Shown here one piece after another: positions 1 through 8,771 of a stretch of 18,271 bases of DNA. The number at the start of each line of letters is the position of its first letter. Positions within the stretch are counted from its first letter, which is position 1. The position numbers were made by a program, and so were the translations under genes. The stretch comes from Prevotellaceae bacterium. GTDB lineage: Bacteria; Bacteroidota; Bacteroidia; Bacteroidales; UBA932. The notes beneath the pieces are model-generated. The model saw only the letters and a program-made list of their open reading frames with translations. It had not been told where the DNA came from and did not search any database. The stretch is from NCBI GenBank assembly GCA_031278135.1, contig JAITKY010000106.1, forward strand, positions 1-18,271, written 5' to 3'.

Positions 1-5
1 TTTTA

Positions 6-707
6 TCACAGGAATTTTTCTCTTTTTTGCAAGTTCATTAGTCCTGTCATCATCCAGATTATACTTCCGGCGATTAGTAAGAGCCGGTTTTTCAGCACTA
101 TACTTTCCCAGATGACGGGTAACATGTTACGGGGTATAGAAAACGGATTGAGCAGGATATTCCAGTATCTGTCGCCTTGCAGAATAATAATAGTGACAGC
201 TACCACAATCATTATCACTGCTGTACCGTTTCCGCTACGGGTTATGGTGGAGAACATGAACGCAAGATTGCCGTAGAACAGTATTGGAAACATCAGTTGG
301 AATGACATCTTCACTGGATTGACCGGATACAGCAAAATCACCGTGATATACGAAAACAGTATGAGAATAAAAAATATAGCGATATAAATAATTAACAGTC
401 GCACTGCCCAGACCTTGTATTTATAGTTTGGAACCCCGAACAGCAGTTCCAGTATTCGTGCATCTTCGTCGTTTTGAATTCCGAACACCGAAGGATAGAA
501 AATCAGAAGCATACTCGGAAAAAGAAGCAGTTCATATATCAGTTTTTCAGATATATCGGTATTTTTGTTCCATGCCGACTGGAACATGACAAAAAACAAA
601 AACACCAGAGCGGCAAGTATAAACCAGATAAATTTGCCGGCAAATATAATTTTGATGTTATATTTCACCAACTTCGGGACGATATGTACAAATTGATTGA
701 CTGTCAT
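6..707 (-). CDS. ABC-2 type transporter permease, partner of the upstream RND-ABC fusion
   Basis: The 233-residue product is an integral inner-membrane protein with about six predicted hydrophobic helices (near residues 26-44, 58-76, 101-126, 135-154, 161-177 and 208-226). After helix 2 the stretch EDARILELLFGVP (81-93) resembles the 'E-x-GTLE-LL-x-P' coupling segment of ABC-2 permeases, which contacts the ATPase. It starts 19 nt after the stop of the RND-ABC fusion, so the two are almost certainly cotranscribed, and it is the natural membrane partner for the fused ATPase. Its TGA stop overlaps a possible GTG start (9..7) of a further gene running off the left edge, which would suggest translational coupling, but only three codons are visible. 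The substrate is unknown. Family-level confidence is good from topology and context; exact family membership is inferred. Confidence 0.75.
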   Translation of the reverse strand: MTVNQFVHIVPKLVKYNIKIIFAGKFIWFILAALVFLFFVMFQSAWNKNTDISEKLIYELLLFPSMLLIFYPSVFGIQNDEDARILELLFGVPNYKYKVWAVRLLIIYIAIFFILILFSYITVILLYPVNPVKMSFQLMFPILFYGNLAFMFSTITRSGNGTAVIMIVVAVTIIILQGDRYWNILLNPFSIPRNMLPVIWESIVLKNRLLLIAGSIIWMMTGLMNLQKREKFL

Positions 708-726
708 AATGTTATTTTATAATTAA

Positions 727-3700
727 TTATCCTTCGTGCATATTTTTGAGAAGACACAAATAAGCGTCTTCGAGATTAGGTTCGACCGCTACAACATCCT
801 CGTAAGCAGGCTGTTCAACTGACAAATACCGGACTTGTATCAAATCGCCGTCCTGTATGTGATGTACGACCCTGCTCTTGTCCAAATCATTGTCGAACAC
901 CGTTTTATTGACATAGAAACGCCAGACTTTTCCCGTAGCCATTCCGACCATCTTGACAGGGTCGCCGAAGTACTTGAGTTCACCCTTGTTCACCACAGCA
1001 ACTTGATTGCACGAACTTGATATATCTTCGATAATGTGCGTCGAAAAAATTACAATCCGTTCCTTGCTCAGCTCGACGAGAAGATTGCGGAAGCGGATAC
1101 GTTCACGGGGATCAAGACCAGCGGTAGGTTCATCGACAATAAGAATACGTGGCAAATGCAGCAGGATCAACGCAATACCGATACGCTGCTTCATTCCGCC
1201 GGAGAAAGAAGCGATTTTGTCATTCCGTCGTTCGTACATGTGTACTGCCTTGAGTACGTACTCGATACGCTCACGACGGGCAACAGGATCGGATATATTT
1301 TTCAGCATTGCCTGATAGTCCATAAATTCATACGAAGTCATATTTTCGTAAGTCCCGAACTCTTGCGGGAGAAATCCGATAAAGCTCTGTAATTCTTCGC
1401 GATATATCCGTGTATCGAATCCGTTTATCCAGATGCTGCCATAACTCTGCTCCAAAATTCCACAAACGATACGCATCAAAGTCGATTTACCTGCGCCGTT
1501 GGGTCCCAGCAGACCGAACATTCCGGTTTTAATGTCGAACGACACGCCTTTTAAGGCTTTGAAAGGTTTACGCCGTTTGCCGAGCACCGGAATCTTCTTA
1601 ACTATACGGTAATACGAACGTTTCAGTCGCCCTTTGACCCTTTCGACATTAATTTCTTTTTCGTATAAACGAACTGAGGTATTGTAAACTGCAAGACATA
1701 TAAACCATAGAACAGCAATCACGACTATCATATTGGGACTGTGCAGTTTACGCCACATACCCCAAATAATAAACGCCGGAATTATCCAGAAAGCAAACTT
1801 GTTTACGGACCTCACCAACTTGTTGTTATCGAACCGGTAATGCAGATATTGCCTGATATTTCGCCACAGATAAAGAGTTGTTATATAGACAATAAACGAA
1901 AAGATAAAAATCCATGATCCGTTTTTCAGATAGAAATAAGTGAAATAGATTATAAACCCGTATAAAGCATACTGCCACACTGCATTAAAGAAATGTTTCA
2001 GGCTGCGGTATTCGTTGGATATCCCCAAACGTTTGCGAGTAAACAAACCGCTGTTCCATTGACGGTTGAATTGTCCCGGACGGTCATATATCTTGACAAG
2101 ATTGCGTATGGATATGCATATTTCTTCCTTTGAATCAATGAGTTTTGCGTTGGCACGCCGCAGGCTGTTTTGCGCAAAATACGTCAATCCCGGAATCAAT
2201 ATCGTAAGTACAATATAATAAGCGGCTTGCCAAATCATTTCTTCCACATAAAAATATATGCCGGCGACACCCGCGATATAGAGTAAGAGATGGATAATCC
2301 GAATTTTAACCGATAATGTGCGATACCATTTCAGAGCATTTTCGAGCCCCAAACATGCCGTCGGGACAAGTATCAAAGTCAGAAGCGTCGAAAACATCAA
2401 TCCGCCGATAACAGTAATCGCAAAAGGCGCTCCGATTGCTCCCGCATATTCGGTGTCGCCCATGGCAAGCGGAAACATCGCAACTATCGTAGTTACAGCC
2501 GTTATCAGTATCGGACGGACACGCGACAGTCCCGCAATAATCAACGACCGGCTACGCCGGTATCCTCTGTTGCTCAATATGTTTGCATAGTCGATCAGAA
2601 TAATACTGTTGTTGACGACTACGCCCAGAAGAATCAGGAAACCGATTAATGTATTGGCGCTCAACAAACTGTTACCCGTAATGACAAGCGCAAGCAACGA
2701 CCCTATAGCCGCCAAAGGTATCGAAAACGACAGTACAAACGGAGTAACAACCGATTCGAATACCGATGCCAATATAATAAATATCAGGATAAAAGCCGCC
2801 AGAATAAGGAATTTGAAGTCGGAGAAATTGTTTTCTTCGTGAAATACTTCGACCGCTATGCCGGCAGGTAAATTATATCTGTTGATAAGTTGGTCGATAT
2901 CATTCCGGTATGCTTCAAGCAATGATTGCGAGGATTCGATATTTCTCGAAAAAGCATAGAAAACCTGAATTTGCTTGTCTTTGTTCACACGGTTGATTTT
3001 CGAACGTCCTCGTCCGTATTTGATATCTGTAATATTTTCAAGAGTATAGACGCCTCCGCTATTAGCATGGATTTGTACTTTGCGAAGATCGTCGGTTGTT
3101 GTGGCTCTGTTTTTTCGCTCCATTTCCTCTTCGGATTTTTCGGGTTCGATGTTGCGGATAATGATTTCGTAAATTTCGTTGCCTACTTTGAACTGCGAAC
3201 CTGACGAAGTTTCGGGATTAAGCGACGCCAGTCCGGCGGAAATATTTGCACGCGATATGTCGTAGGATGTCAACAATATCGGGTCGAAATTGAGAATCAG
3301 TTCCGGCTGGCGGTTAGAATACGACAACGATGAATACTGTATAAAATCCTGTTCGTCGAGCGAATATCGCAGGTCTTCGGCTACGATACGCATAGTCTCA
3401 AAATCAGAACCTTTGATGACAATCCGTTCTCCGTTATTGCCAATTCCGAGAAAACGCATGAAACTGCCAAGTCCGCTAAACGCATCATTTCCTCCTCCGC
3501 CACTGCCGCCCACCGATTGCGATATGGAAATTTCGGTGCCGTTGATGTTGTCAAGTAACATATAGACATCGGATATGATTGTCGAAATATCCCGTTTCAT
3601 TATTTTCTGATAATCTTTTTTGAGAATAAAGGTCAGCGATGCTTCCTGTTCCATTATTCGACAAACAAGTTCTTCTTTTTCAGGATATTCTTCGAGGCAG

Positions 3701-5436
3701 TCTTCTATCACTCTCACTGCTAAATCGGTGGTTTCAAGCGTGCTGCTTGTGTTCATCTTGACGAAGATATTGAACCTGTCGGATTCGACTTCTTTCATCG
3801 TTTGAGTATTTAGCGTCAAAGCAAGCATAAGTGTCACAAACAGAAGGATAACCGACGCAAGAATCGTCGTTCCAGGATTACGCATACAGGTTTTCAAAAG
3901 TACAAGATATATCTGTACAGGACGTTGTGTTACAGATATTTTTTCATAAAAGACGCTTTTGGTATTTTTCCGTTTCAGCAGCGAATATGTCGCCATGGGA
4001 ATGAAAAGCAAAGCGACAAAAAGCGATATCAACAGTGTGGACACGATAGACACACCTACGTGCCTGCCCATCACTTTGACAAGGAAATTATCGGAGAAAA
4101 TAAACGGGAGAAAAACAGTAATCGTAGTGAGCGTCGCCGCCACTATCGAACGCCATACTTCCTTAGTCCCCTGTGTTACCGACTGTTCTGGACTGTAACC
4201 CGCTCCCGACAGGCGATATATGTTCTCAAGTACAACCACGCTGTTATCCAGCAGCATTCCGATTGCCAGCGCCATGCCGACCAAAGTTAAACTGTTGATA
4301 GTGATACCGAAAGCGTAGAAAAAATTGAATGCTGTGTAAACCGATATCGGAATAGACAGCGCAATGAAAAACACAAGCCGGATATTTTTCAGGAAAACCC
4401 AGAGAATGAAAATCGCAAGCAAGCCGCCAATAATAGCAAGTTCAATGATTTGATTGATATTCTTTTCCATCGTTTCGGCGCTATTTTCCTGTACAACGAT
4501 TTCGACGTCTTGAGAAACTAACTTTTCGTTAATTGCTTTTATTGCTTCAAGCGCACGTTGCGAAAGTTCGATAAGATTTGCTTGCGAATCGTTTACCAGT
4601 GAGACCGATACGGCTTCTTTTCCGTTAACCCGGCTGTATGATGTTTCTTCTTTGAGATCGAAAAATACGGTCGCAACGTCTTTCAACAGAATGGGACCGG
4701 GCGCAACAACAATGTTTTCAAGTTCGGATACTTTTGTGTATAACGAATTTACATGCACAAAATATTTACCGTCGGGCTCGGTCGCAAAGCCGGTAAATGC
4801 TTTTTCCTGAGTGTTTTGCGACAATAGCGAACCAATACGGCTTGGGGTAAGATTCAGCGCTTTGCAAACTTCGGTGTCAAGTTGGACTTCTATGACTTTT
4901 CCCCTTCCGCCATAGACATTTACGGCTGCGACACCGTCGATATTTTCCAAATCGGGGCAGATGTCTTTATCTACTACGTTTCGTACACGATCGACGCCTC
5001 CCGAACCGCGCACCTGCAAAGCCATGAAATTATTCGAAAATTGTTTTGTATCAACTTTTTGAACTTGAACCGAAAATCCTTTGGGCAACGTCGCCGCTAC
5101 TTCGTTGATTTTTTCCTGCAACCGAAGCGACGTAACGTTGAAATTGATGTTTTTTTTGAACTCGACCTGTATGGACGACCGCCGGCTGTCAACGGTGGAC
5201 TCTATATTCTCGACGCCTCCAACTGAACTGATTGCGCCTTCCAATGGGATAACAACTTCGGTCTCAACGAATGAAGGGTCTAAATCCTGCTGCGACGATA
5301 CATTGACGAAAAGAACGGGAAGTTCGACACCGGGCAACAATTCCACTGCCAATTGTTTGTACGACACGTACCCAAGAAAAGTAAGCGCTATAAACAACAT
5401 GCAGATTGCTATTCTTCTGTTTAGTAAAAAGTTCAT
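727..5436 (-). CDS. RND (HAE1/AcrB-type) efflux transporter fused to an ABC transporter ATP-binding domain
   Basis: This is a 1569-residue inner-membrane protein in one uninterrupted frame. Residues 1-1035 are a full RND transporter: TM1 at about 9-27, a first periplasmic loop, TM2-6 at about 331-483, TM7 at about 521-542, a second periplasmic loop containing a glycine-rich stretch (643-655), and TM8-12 at about 875-1024. RND family members pump drugs, lipids or metals with the proton gradient, usually with a membrane-fusion protein and a TolC-like channel. The TM4 relay reads LLDNS (D397, N398) and TM10 reads VVNNS (N942, N943). Two further helices follow (about 1045-1088). Residue 1106 onward begins an ABC domain (ICISIRNLVKIYDRP). 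About 170 residues with roughly four hydrophobic helices (about 1153-1252) intervene, then FKALKGVSFDI (1292-1302) resumes the domain: Walker A GPNGAGKS 1311-1318, Q-loop Q1358, signature FSGGM 1411-1415, Walker B ILIVDEP (D1435, E1436), H1467. The end, EPNLEDAYLCLL, is typical of ATPases of ABC-2 exporters. An ABC-2 permease gene follows. The substrate is unknown. Confidence 0.9.
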   Translation of the reverse strand: MNFLLNRRIAICMLFIALTFLGYVSYKQLAVELLPGVELPVLFVNVSSQQDLDPSFVETEVVIPLEGAISSVGGVENIESTVDSRRSSIQVEFKKNINFNVTSLRLQEKINEVAATLPKGFSVQVQKVDTKQFSNNFMALQVRGSGGVDRVRNVVDKDICPDLENIDGVAAVNVYGGRGKVIEVQLDTEVCKALNLTPSRIGSLLSQNTQEKAFTGFATEPDGKYFVHVNSLYTKVSELENIVVAPGPILLKDVATVFFDLKEETSYSRVNGKEAVSVSLVNDSQANLIELSQRALEAIKAINEKLVSQDVEIVVQENSAETMEKNINQIIELAIIGGLLAIFILWVFLKNIRLVFFIALSIPISVYTAFNFFYAFGITINSLTLVGMALAIGMLLDNSVVVLENIYRLSGAGYSPEQSVTQGTKEVWRSIVAATLTTITVFLPFIFSDNFLVKVMGRHVGVSIVSTLLISLFVALLFIPMATYSLLKRKNTKSVFYEKISVTQRPVQIYLVLLKTCMRNPGTTILASVILLFVTLMLALTLNTQTMKEVESDRFNIFVKMNTSSTLETTDLAVRVIEDCLEEYPEKEELVCRIMEQEASLTFILKKDYQKIMKRDISTIISDVYMLLDNINGTEISISQSVGGSGGGGNDAFSGLGSFMRFLGIGNNGERIVIKGSDFETMRIVAEDLRYSLDEQDFIQYSSLSYSNRQPELILNFDPILLTSYDISRANISAGLASLNPETSSGSQFKVGNEIYEIIIRNIEPEKSEEEMERKNRATTTDDLRKVQIHANSGGVYTLENITDIKYGRGRSKINRVNKDKQIQVFYAFSRNIESSQSLLEAYRNDIDQLINRYNLPAGIAVEVFHEENNFSDFKFLILAAFILIFIILASVFESVVTPFVLSFSIPLAAIGSLLALVITGNSLLSANTLIGFLILLGVVVNNSIILIDYANILSNRGYRRSRSLIIAGLSRVRPILITAVTTIVAMFPLAMGDTEYAGAIGAPFAITVIGGLMFSTLLTLILVPTACLGLENALKWYRTLSVKIRIIHLLLYIAGVAGIYFYVEEMIWQAAYYIVLTILIPGLTYFAQNSLRRANAKLIDSKEEICISIRNLVKIYDRPGQFNRQWNSGLFTRKRLGISNEYRSLKHFFNAVWQYALYGFIIYFTYFYLKNGSWIFIFSFIVYITTLYLWRNIRQYLHYRFDNNKLVRSVNKFAFWIIPAFIIWGMWRKLHSPNMIVVIAVLWFICLAVYNTSVRLYEKEINVERVKGRLKRSYYRIVKKIPVLGKRRKPFKALKGVSFDIKTGMFGLLGPNGAGKSTLMRIVCGILEQSYGSIWINGFDTRIYREELQSFIGFLPQEFGTYENMTSYEFMDYQAMLKNISDPVARRERIEYVLKAVHMYERRNDKIASFSGGMKQRIGIALILLHLPRILIVDEPTAGLDPRERIRFRNLLVELSKERIVIFSTHIIEDISSSCNQVAVVNKGELKYFGDPVKMVGMATGKVWRFYVNKTVFDNDLDKSRVVHHIQDGDLIQVRYLSVEQPAYEDVVAVEPNLEDAYLCLLKNMHEG

Positions 5437-5510
5437 TATCCTTTCATTTCATTTTTATACAGGCGATTATAACAATTTATATCCCGTATGCGTTTATTTT
5501 TTTACAGCAT

Positions 5511-5540
5511 CAAAGGTAAACATTTTTTAACGAATACAAA
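5511..5540 (-). promoter_or_regulatory. Bacteroidota-type promoter for the RND-ABC operon
   Basis: On the minus strand TACCTTTG (5518..5511) fits the Bacteroidota -7 consensus TAnnTTTG. A TTTG (5540..5537) lies 18 nt upstream as the -33 box. Transcription would begin near 5505, leaving an AT-rich leader of about 70 nt before the ATG at 5436. It lies just past the end of the glycosidase gene, so the efflux operon probably has its own promoter. This is seen as sequence motifs only. Confidence 0.5.
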
Positions 5541-5568
5541 ATTAATCATTAAAAAAGACCAATTCTGT

Positions 5569-7329
5569 TCATTCTTTGATTATGGAAACTTTGATCTCTT
5601 TTGGCGCTTTGAACGTTGTTTTCACTTTTCCATCGGCGCCTTTCTTGTGACTGATTTGGACAACGCCATACGGGGTTGGGAAAGTTCCTTCGACCCATTC
5701 CAGGTTGCCCAAATGAGGCTCGATGCTCAACACTTTACAGCCGGCATCGACAACTTTCACGCCAAGAACATGTTCGCTAAGCCATGCTGTCGGGCCCGAA
5801 GCCCAACCGTGACAAAGACTGTGGCGCAGGTTTTTATAGCAATAATCTCCGAAATCGGCATGAATATCTTTCTTGCCTTCGGGAACAATTTCGTCGATTC
5901 CCGCTGCATTCTCCATCCATTCCAGACTGAAATCTTCCCAAAACGTTGTTGCACCCATGTCGAGCATCCCGCCCCAGAACTTGCTGATATTGTCGATAGC
6001 CCCCTGATAGTTACCTGCTTTTGCTTGAGCCTCCAACATGTAATATCCGTAGAATGTTGAAAAATTCTTTGCTCCGTCTACAGAAATCGTCTTATTATCA
6101 GCCTCTTTTGCGGGCAACATATCCGCAAGCGCCAGCAAAGCGGCTGCCTGTTTCAGTTGGTTATGGTCGGGAACATACTTTTTCATCAAATTGACAGTCG
6201 CAGCGCATTTGTCTGTCAATGCCTTATCGCCCAGAACAGCACAAATCTCCGCCCCAGCCTGAAACGCCATAACCATAAGCGCCTGTAAACCTGCATCTAT
6301 CCCTTTGACGTTCGGACTTGAAGGCCAGTCGAGAAAACGACCTCCTCCGTCGAGTTTTTCTTTTCCCGTCGCATCGACTTTGGTAAACAGAATATTGAGC
6401 AATTTAGTCAGATACTCCTGTTGCTCTTTGAGATAGGCGACGTTGCCATGATATTTGTACCAGTCGCGATGAATGATAATCCACCATAACGAATACGAAC
6501 ACATTCCGTTCATCCAGCCGGGTAAGGGGGTGATGTCACGCGCAAGGTCAAGGCTCTTGGGAATGACATCGTTATAACCAAACACAGCGCTTACCGTCAT
6601 CACTTCGGGATGAAGATCGCCCAGCCAAACCAGCCGGTCGCGTTTAATCCCGTCCCAGATATATTCCTGCATATTAAGGTGTACGGTGTATGCGCCTGTC
6701 AGCCATATTTGATTCAGCCGTTCGTTGTTGCACCGGAACGATCCGAGATAGGGAATATCGCGGTAAGTGAATATGGCATTAACTTCTTTCAATCCGATAC
6801 TTACGTTTGGATCGACCAAATCAATACGGACAAAACGAAATCCGCTGTTGCCGATTTCCGCAACGCCCAGCCATGGAACAGTCATAGTGAAATCTCTCAT
6901 GGCATGATCGTTCGTTGCGCCCTGTTCGCCGACGTCGCTCATGGCTTCCGATACCGATTCTCCGAAACGTACACGCAGCCTTACATTTCCGGCAGAGGCG
7001 TCGGTAACGATTTGCAAGCCGCCCTGTATTTCCTTGCCAAAGTCGAGCAGGACAGAAGCGAATTCGTTTTCGGAACTGCGCATTGTACAGACTTTTCTAC
7101 CGGTCAGTTCGCTCTGTCCGTTACCTTTTTCGAGTAGTTGTTCGACACTGCTGATTAATTGCCCGTTTCCGTCGTTTTTCCAGACAATGCGCTGTGGAAC
7201 GAGATACACGCGCACTCTGCTGTCGTTAAATGATTTACCGACATATTCGTCGCCAAAAACCGGCGGCAACTGTTGCGCCTGTATTCCGACGGCAACACAC
7301 ATCAAATAAAGAAAAATTATTTTTTTCAT
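5569..7329 (-). CDS. Secreted GH78-like (alpha-L-rhamnosidase family) glycoside hydrolase
   Basis: The 586-residue product starts with a clear signal peptide (MKKIIFLYLMCVAVGIQAQ, cleavage likely after AQA at about 19), so it acts in the periplasm or at the surface. An N-terminal beta-sandwich (about 30-195) precedes an (alpha/alpha)6 barrel (about 198-520) and a short C-terminal beta region. The motif DGIKRDRLVWLGD (226-238) matches the GH78 active-site segment, in which D226, D231 and D238 stand where characterised rhamnosidases have Asp, Glu, Asp. A TTFWEDF segment (461-467, E465 a candidate catalytic base) and LCHGWASGP (505-513) are also GH78-like. At under 600 residues it is shorter than multidomain GH78 enzymes. 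The Asp in place of the Glu that acts as general acid leaves rhamnose specificity uncertain. It lies 26 nt after fumC and may be cotranscribed with it. No SusC/SusD pair or other carbohydrate genes are visible nearby. Confidence 0.75.
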   Translation of the reverse strand: MKKIIFLYLMCVAVGIQAQQLPPVFGDEYVGKSFNDSRVRVYLVPQRIVWKNDGNGQLISSVEQLLEKGNGQSELTGRKVCTMRSSENEFASVLLDFGKEIQGGLQIVTDASAGNVRLRVRFGESVSEAMSDVGEQGATNDHAMRDFTMTVPWLGVAEIGNSGFRFVRIDLVDPNVSIGLKEVNAIFTYRDIPYLGSFRCNNERLNQIWLTGAYTVHLNMQEYIWDGIKRDRLVWLGDLHPEVMTVSAVFGYNDVIPKSLDLARDITPLPGWMNGMCSYSLWWIIIHRDWYKYHGNVAYLKEQQEYLTKLLNILFTKVDATGKEKLDGGGRFLDWPSSPNVKGIDAGLQALMVMAFQAGAEICAVLGDKALTDKCAATVNLMKKYVPDHNQLKQAAALLALADMLPAKEADNKTISVDGAKNFSTFYGYYMLEAQAKAGNYQGAIDNISKFWGGMLDMGATTFWEDFSLEWMENAAGIDEIVPEGKKDIHADFGDYCYKNLRHSLCHGWASGPTAWLSEHVLGVKVVDAGCKVLSIEPHLGNLEWVEGTFPTPYGVVQISHKKGADGKVKTTFKAPKEIKVSIIKE

Positions 7330-7355
7330 AACATCACAATATAATTTACAATCTA

Positions 7356-8756
7356 TTAATCTAATCTTCCAACCATTTTTGAAGGATCAACCCAGAGGTC
7401 AAACTCTTCGGTGGTAAGATAGCCAAGTTTTACGGCAACTTCTTTGAGAGTAGAGCCCTCACGATGTGCTGTTTGCGCTATTTCGGCGGCTTTGTAGTAA
7501 CCGATTTTGGTGTTCAGGGCTGTGACGAGCATCAGGCTGTTATTGAGATGTTTTTCGATATTTGCAGACAGCGGTTTTATTCCTTCGGCACATTTGTCGT
7601 TGAAACTTACGCATCCTTCGCCAATCAGACGTGCACTGTGAATGAAATTGTAGATAATCACAGGTTTAAACACGTTTAGTTCGAAATGGCCGGTTGCCCC
7701 GCCGATGTTGATAGCGACGTCGTTTCCAAGCGTTTGAGCGGCAATCATCGTCAACGCTTCGCACTGTGTCGGATTGACTTTGCCCGGCATAATCGAAGAT
7801 CCCGGCTCGTTGTCGGGAATCGAAATTTCGCCGATACCCGAACGCGGTCCCGAACTTAAAATACGGATGTCGTTAGCGATTTTCATCAGACTGACAGCCA
7901 CGGTTTTTAAAGCTCCATGAGCCTCTACAACAGCGTCGTGCGCAGCCAAAGCCTCGAATTTGTTTTCGGCGGAAACAAACGGTAATCCGGTCAGTTTGGC
8001 GATATTTCCGGCTACCAGCGTTGCATATCCTTCGGGTGTGTTGATGCCCGTACCGACGGCTGTACCGCCCAGCGCCAATTCCGACAGATGAGGCAAAGAG
8101 TTTTTTATTGCTCTTAATCCGTGAGTTAACTGCGATGCATAACCACTAAATTCCTGTCCCAGCGTCAGAGGCGTTGCGTCCATAAAATGCGTTCTTCCGA
8201 TTTTGACAACGTCCATAAACTCCTTGCTTTTAGCGGATAAGGTATCCCTCAATTTTTCGATTCCGGGAATTGTCACATCTACCAGAAGTTTGTATGCGGC
8301 AATATGCATAGCCGTTGGAAATGTGTCGTTTGATGATTGCGATTTGTTTACGTCGTCGTTTGGATGCAGGAATTTCTCTTTGTCGGTCAATTTCCCGCCC
8401 TTAATGACATGTCCACGATAAGCGACAACCTCGTTGCAGTTCATATTGCTTTGAGTTCCTGAACCTGTTTGCCAAACGACCAAAGGAAACTGGTCGTCTA
8501 ACTTGTGGTCTAAAATTTCGTCGCAAACCTGCGCTATCAACTCTGCTTTTTCTTTTGAAATCGCTCCAAGTTCGAGATTTGTCAATGCGGCTGCCTTCTT
8601 GAGATATGCAAAACCTTCGATTATCTCCTTCGGCATACGGTTGATATCCTGCGCAATCTTAAAATTTTCGATACTCCGCTGAGTTTGAGCGCCCCAATAC
8701 ACATTCGCAGGAACTTTTACTTCCCCCATTGTGTCTTTTTCTATTCTAAATTCCAT
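7356..8756 (-). CDS. fumC: Class II fumarate hydratase
   Basis: The 466-residue cytoplasmic enzyme interconverts fumarate and L-malate in the TCA cycle, or in the reductive branch used in fumarate respiration. It is a full-length member of the fumarase/aspartase superfamily. The choice of fumarase over aspartate ammonia-lyase rests on GSGTQSNMN (98-106), [16 protein letters not shown] (187-202, with H190 at the catalytic histidine position) and [16 protein letters not shown] (319-334), where the flexible-loop serine (S320/S321) is the proposed catalytic base. Aspartases carry PAKVNP in the last motif. This is the iron-free homotetrameric class, not the iron-sulfur class I enzyme. The gene starts 15 nt after the rlmI stop and ends 26 nt before the glycosidase start, consistent with readthrough from the smpB promoter. 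Confidence 0.95.
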   Translation of the reverse strand: MEFRIEKDTMGEVKVPANVYWGAQTQRSIENFKIAQDINRMPKEIIEGFAYLKKAAALTNLELGAISKEKAELIAQVCDEILDHKLDDQFPLVVWQTGSGTQSNMNCNEVVAYRGHVIKGGKLTDKEKFLHPNDDVNKSQSSNDTFPTAMHIAAYKLLVDVTIPGIEKLRDTLSAKSKEFMDVVKIGRTHFMDATPLTLGQEFSGYASQLTHGLRAIKNSLPHLSELALGGTAVGTGINTPEGYATLVAGNIAKLTGLPFVSAENKFEALAAHDAVVEAHGALKTVAVSLMKIANDIRILSSGPRSGIGEISIPDNEPGSSIMPGKVNPTQCEALTMIAAQTLGNDVAINIGGATGHFELNVFKPVIIYNFIHSARLIGEGCVSFNDKCAEGIKPLSANIEKHLNNSLMLVTALNTKIGYYKAAEIAQTAHREGSTLKEVAVKLGYLTTEEFDLWVDPSKMVGRLD

Positions 8757-8771
8757 ATTCTTAATTAATTA

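Noticed and set aside
1..9. Start of a further minus-strand gene (GTG at 9..7 overlapping the permease TGA)
   Set aside because: Only three codons lie inside the window, which is too little to call a gene.
3925..4290. Plus-strand frame of 121 codons opposite the RND gene
   Set aside because: It lies entirely opposite conserved RND coding sequence (TM4-TM7 region) and its translation shows no domain-like pattern.
7356..8756. Aspartate ammonia-lyase
   Set aside because: The sequence has [11 protein letters not shown] and GSGTQSNMN, which are fumarase signatures, not the PAKVNP of aspartases.
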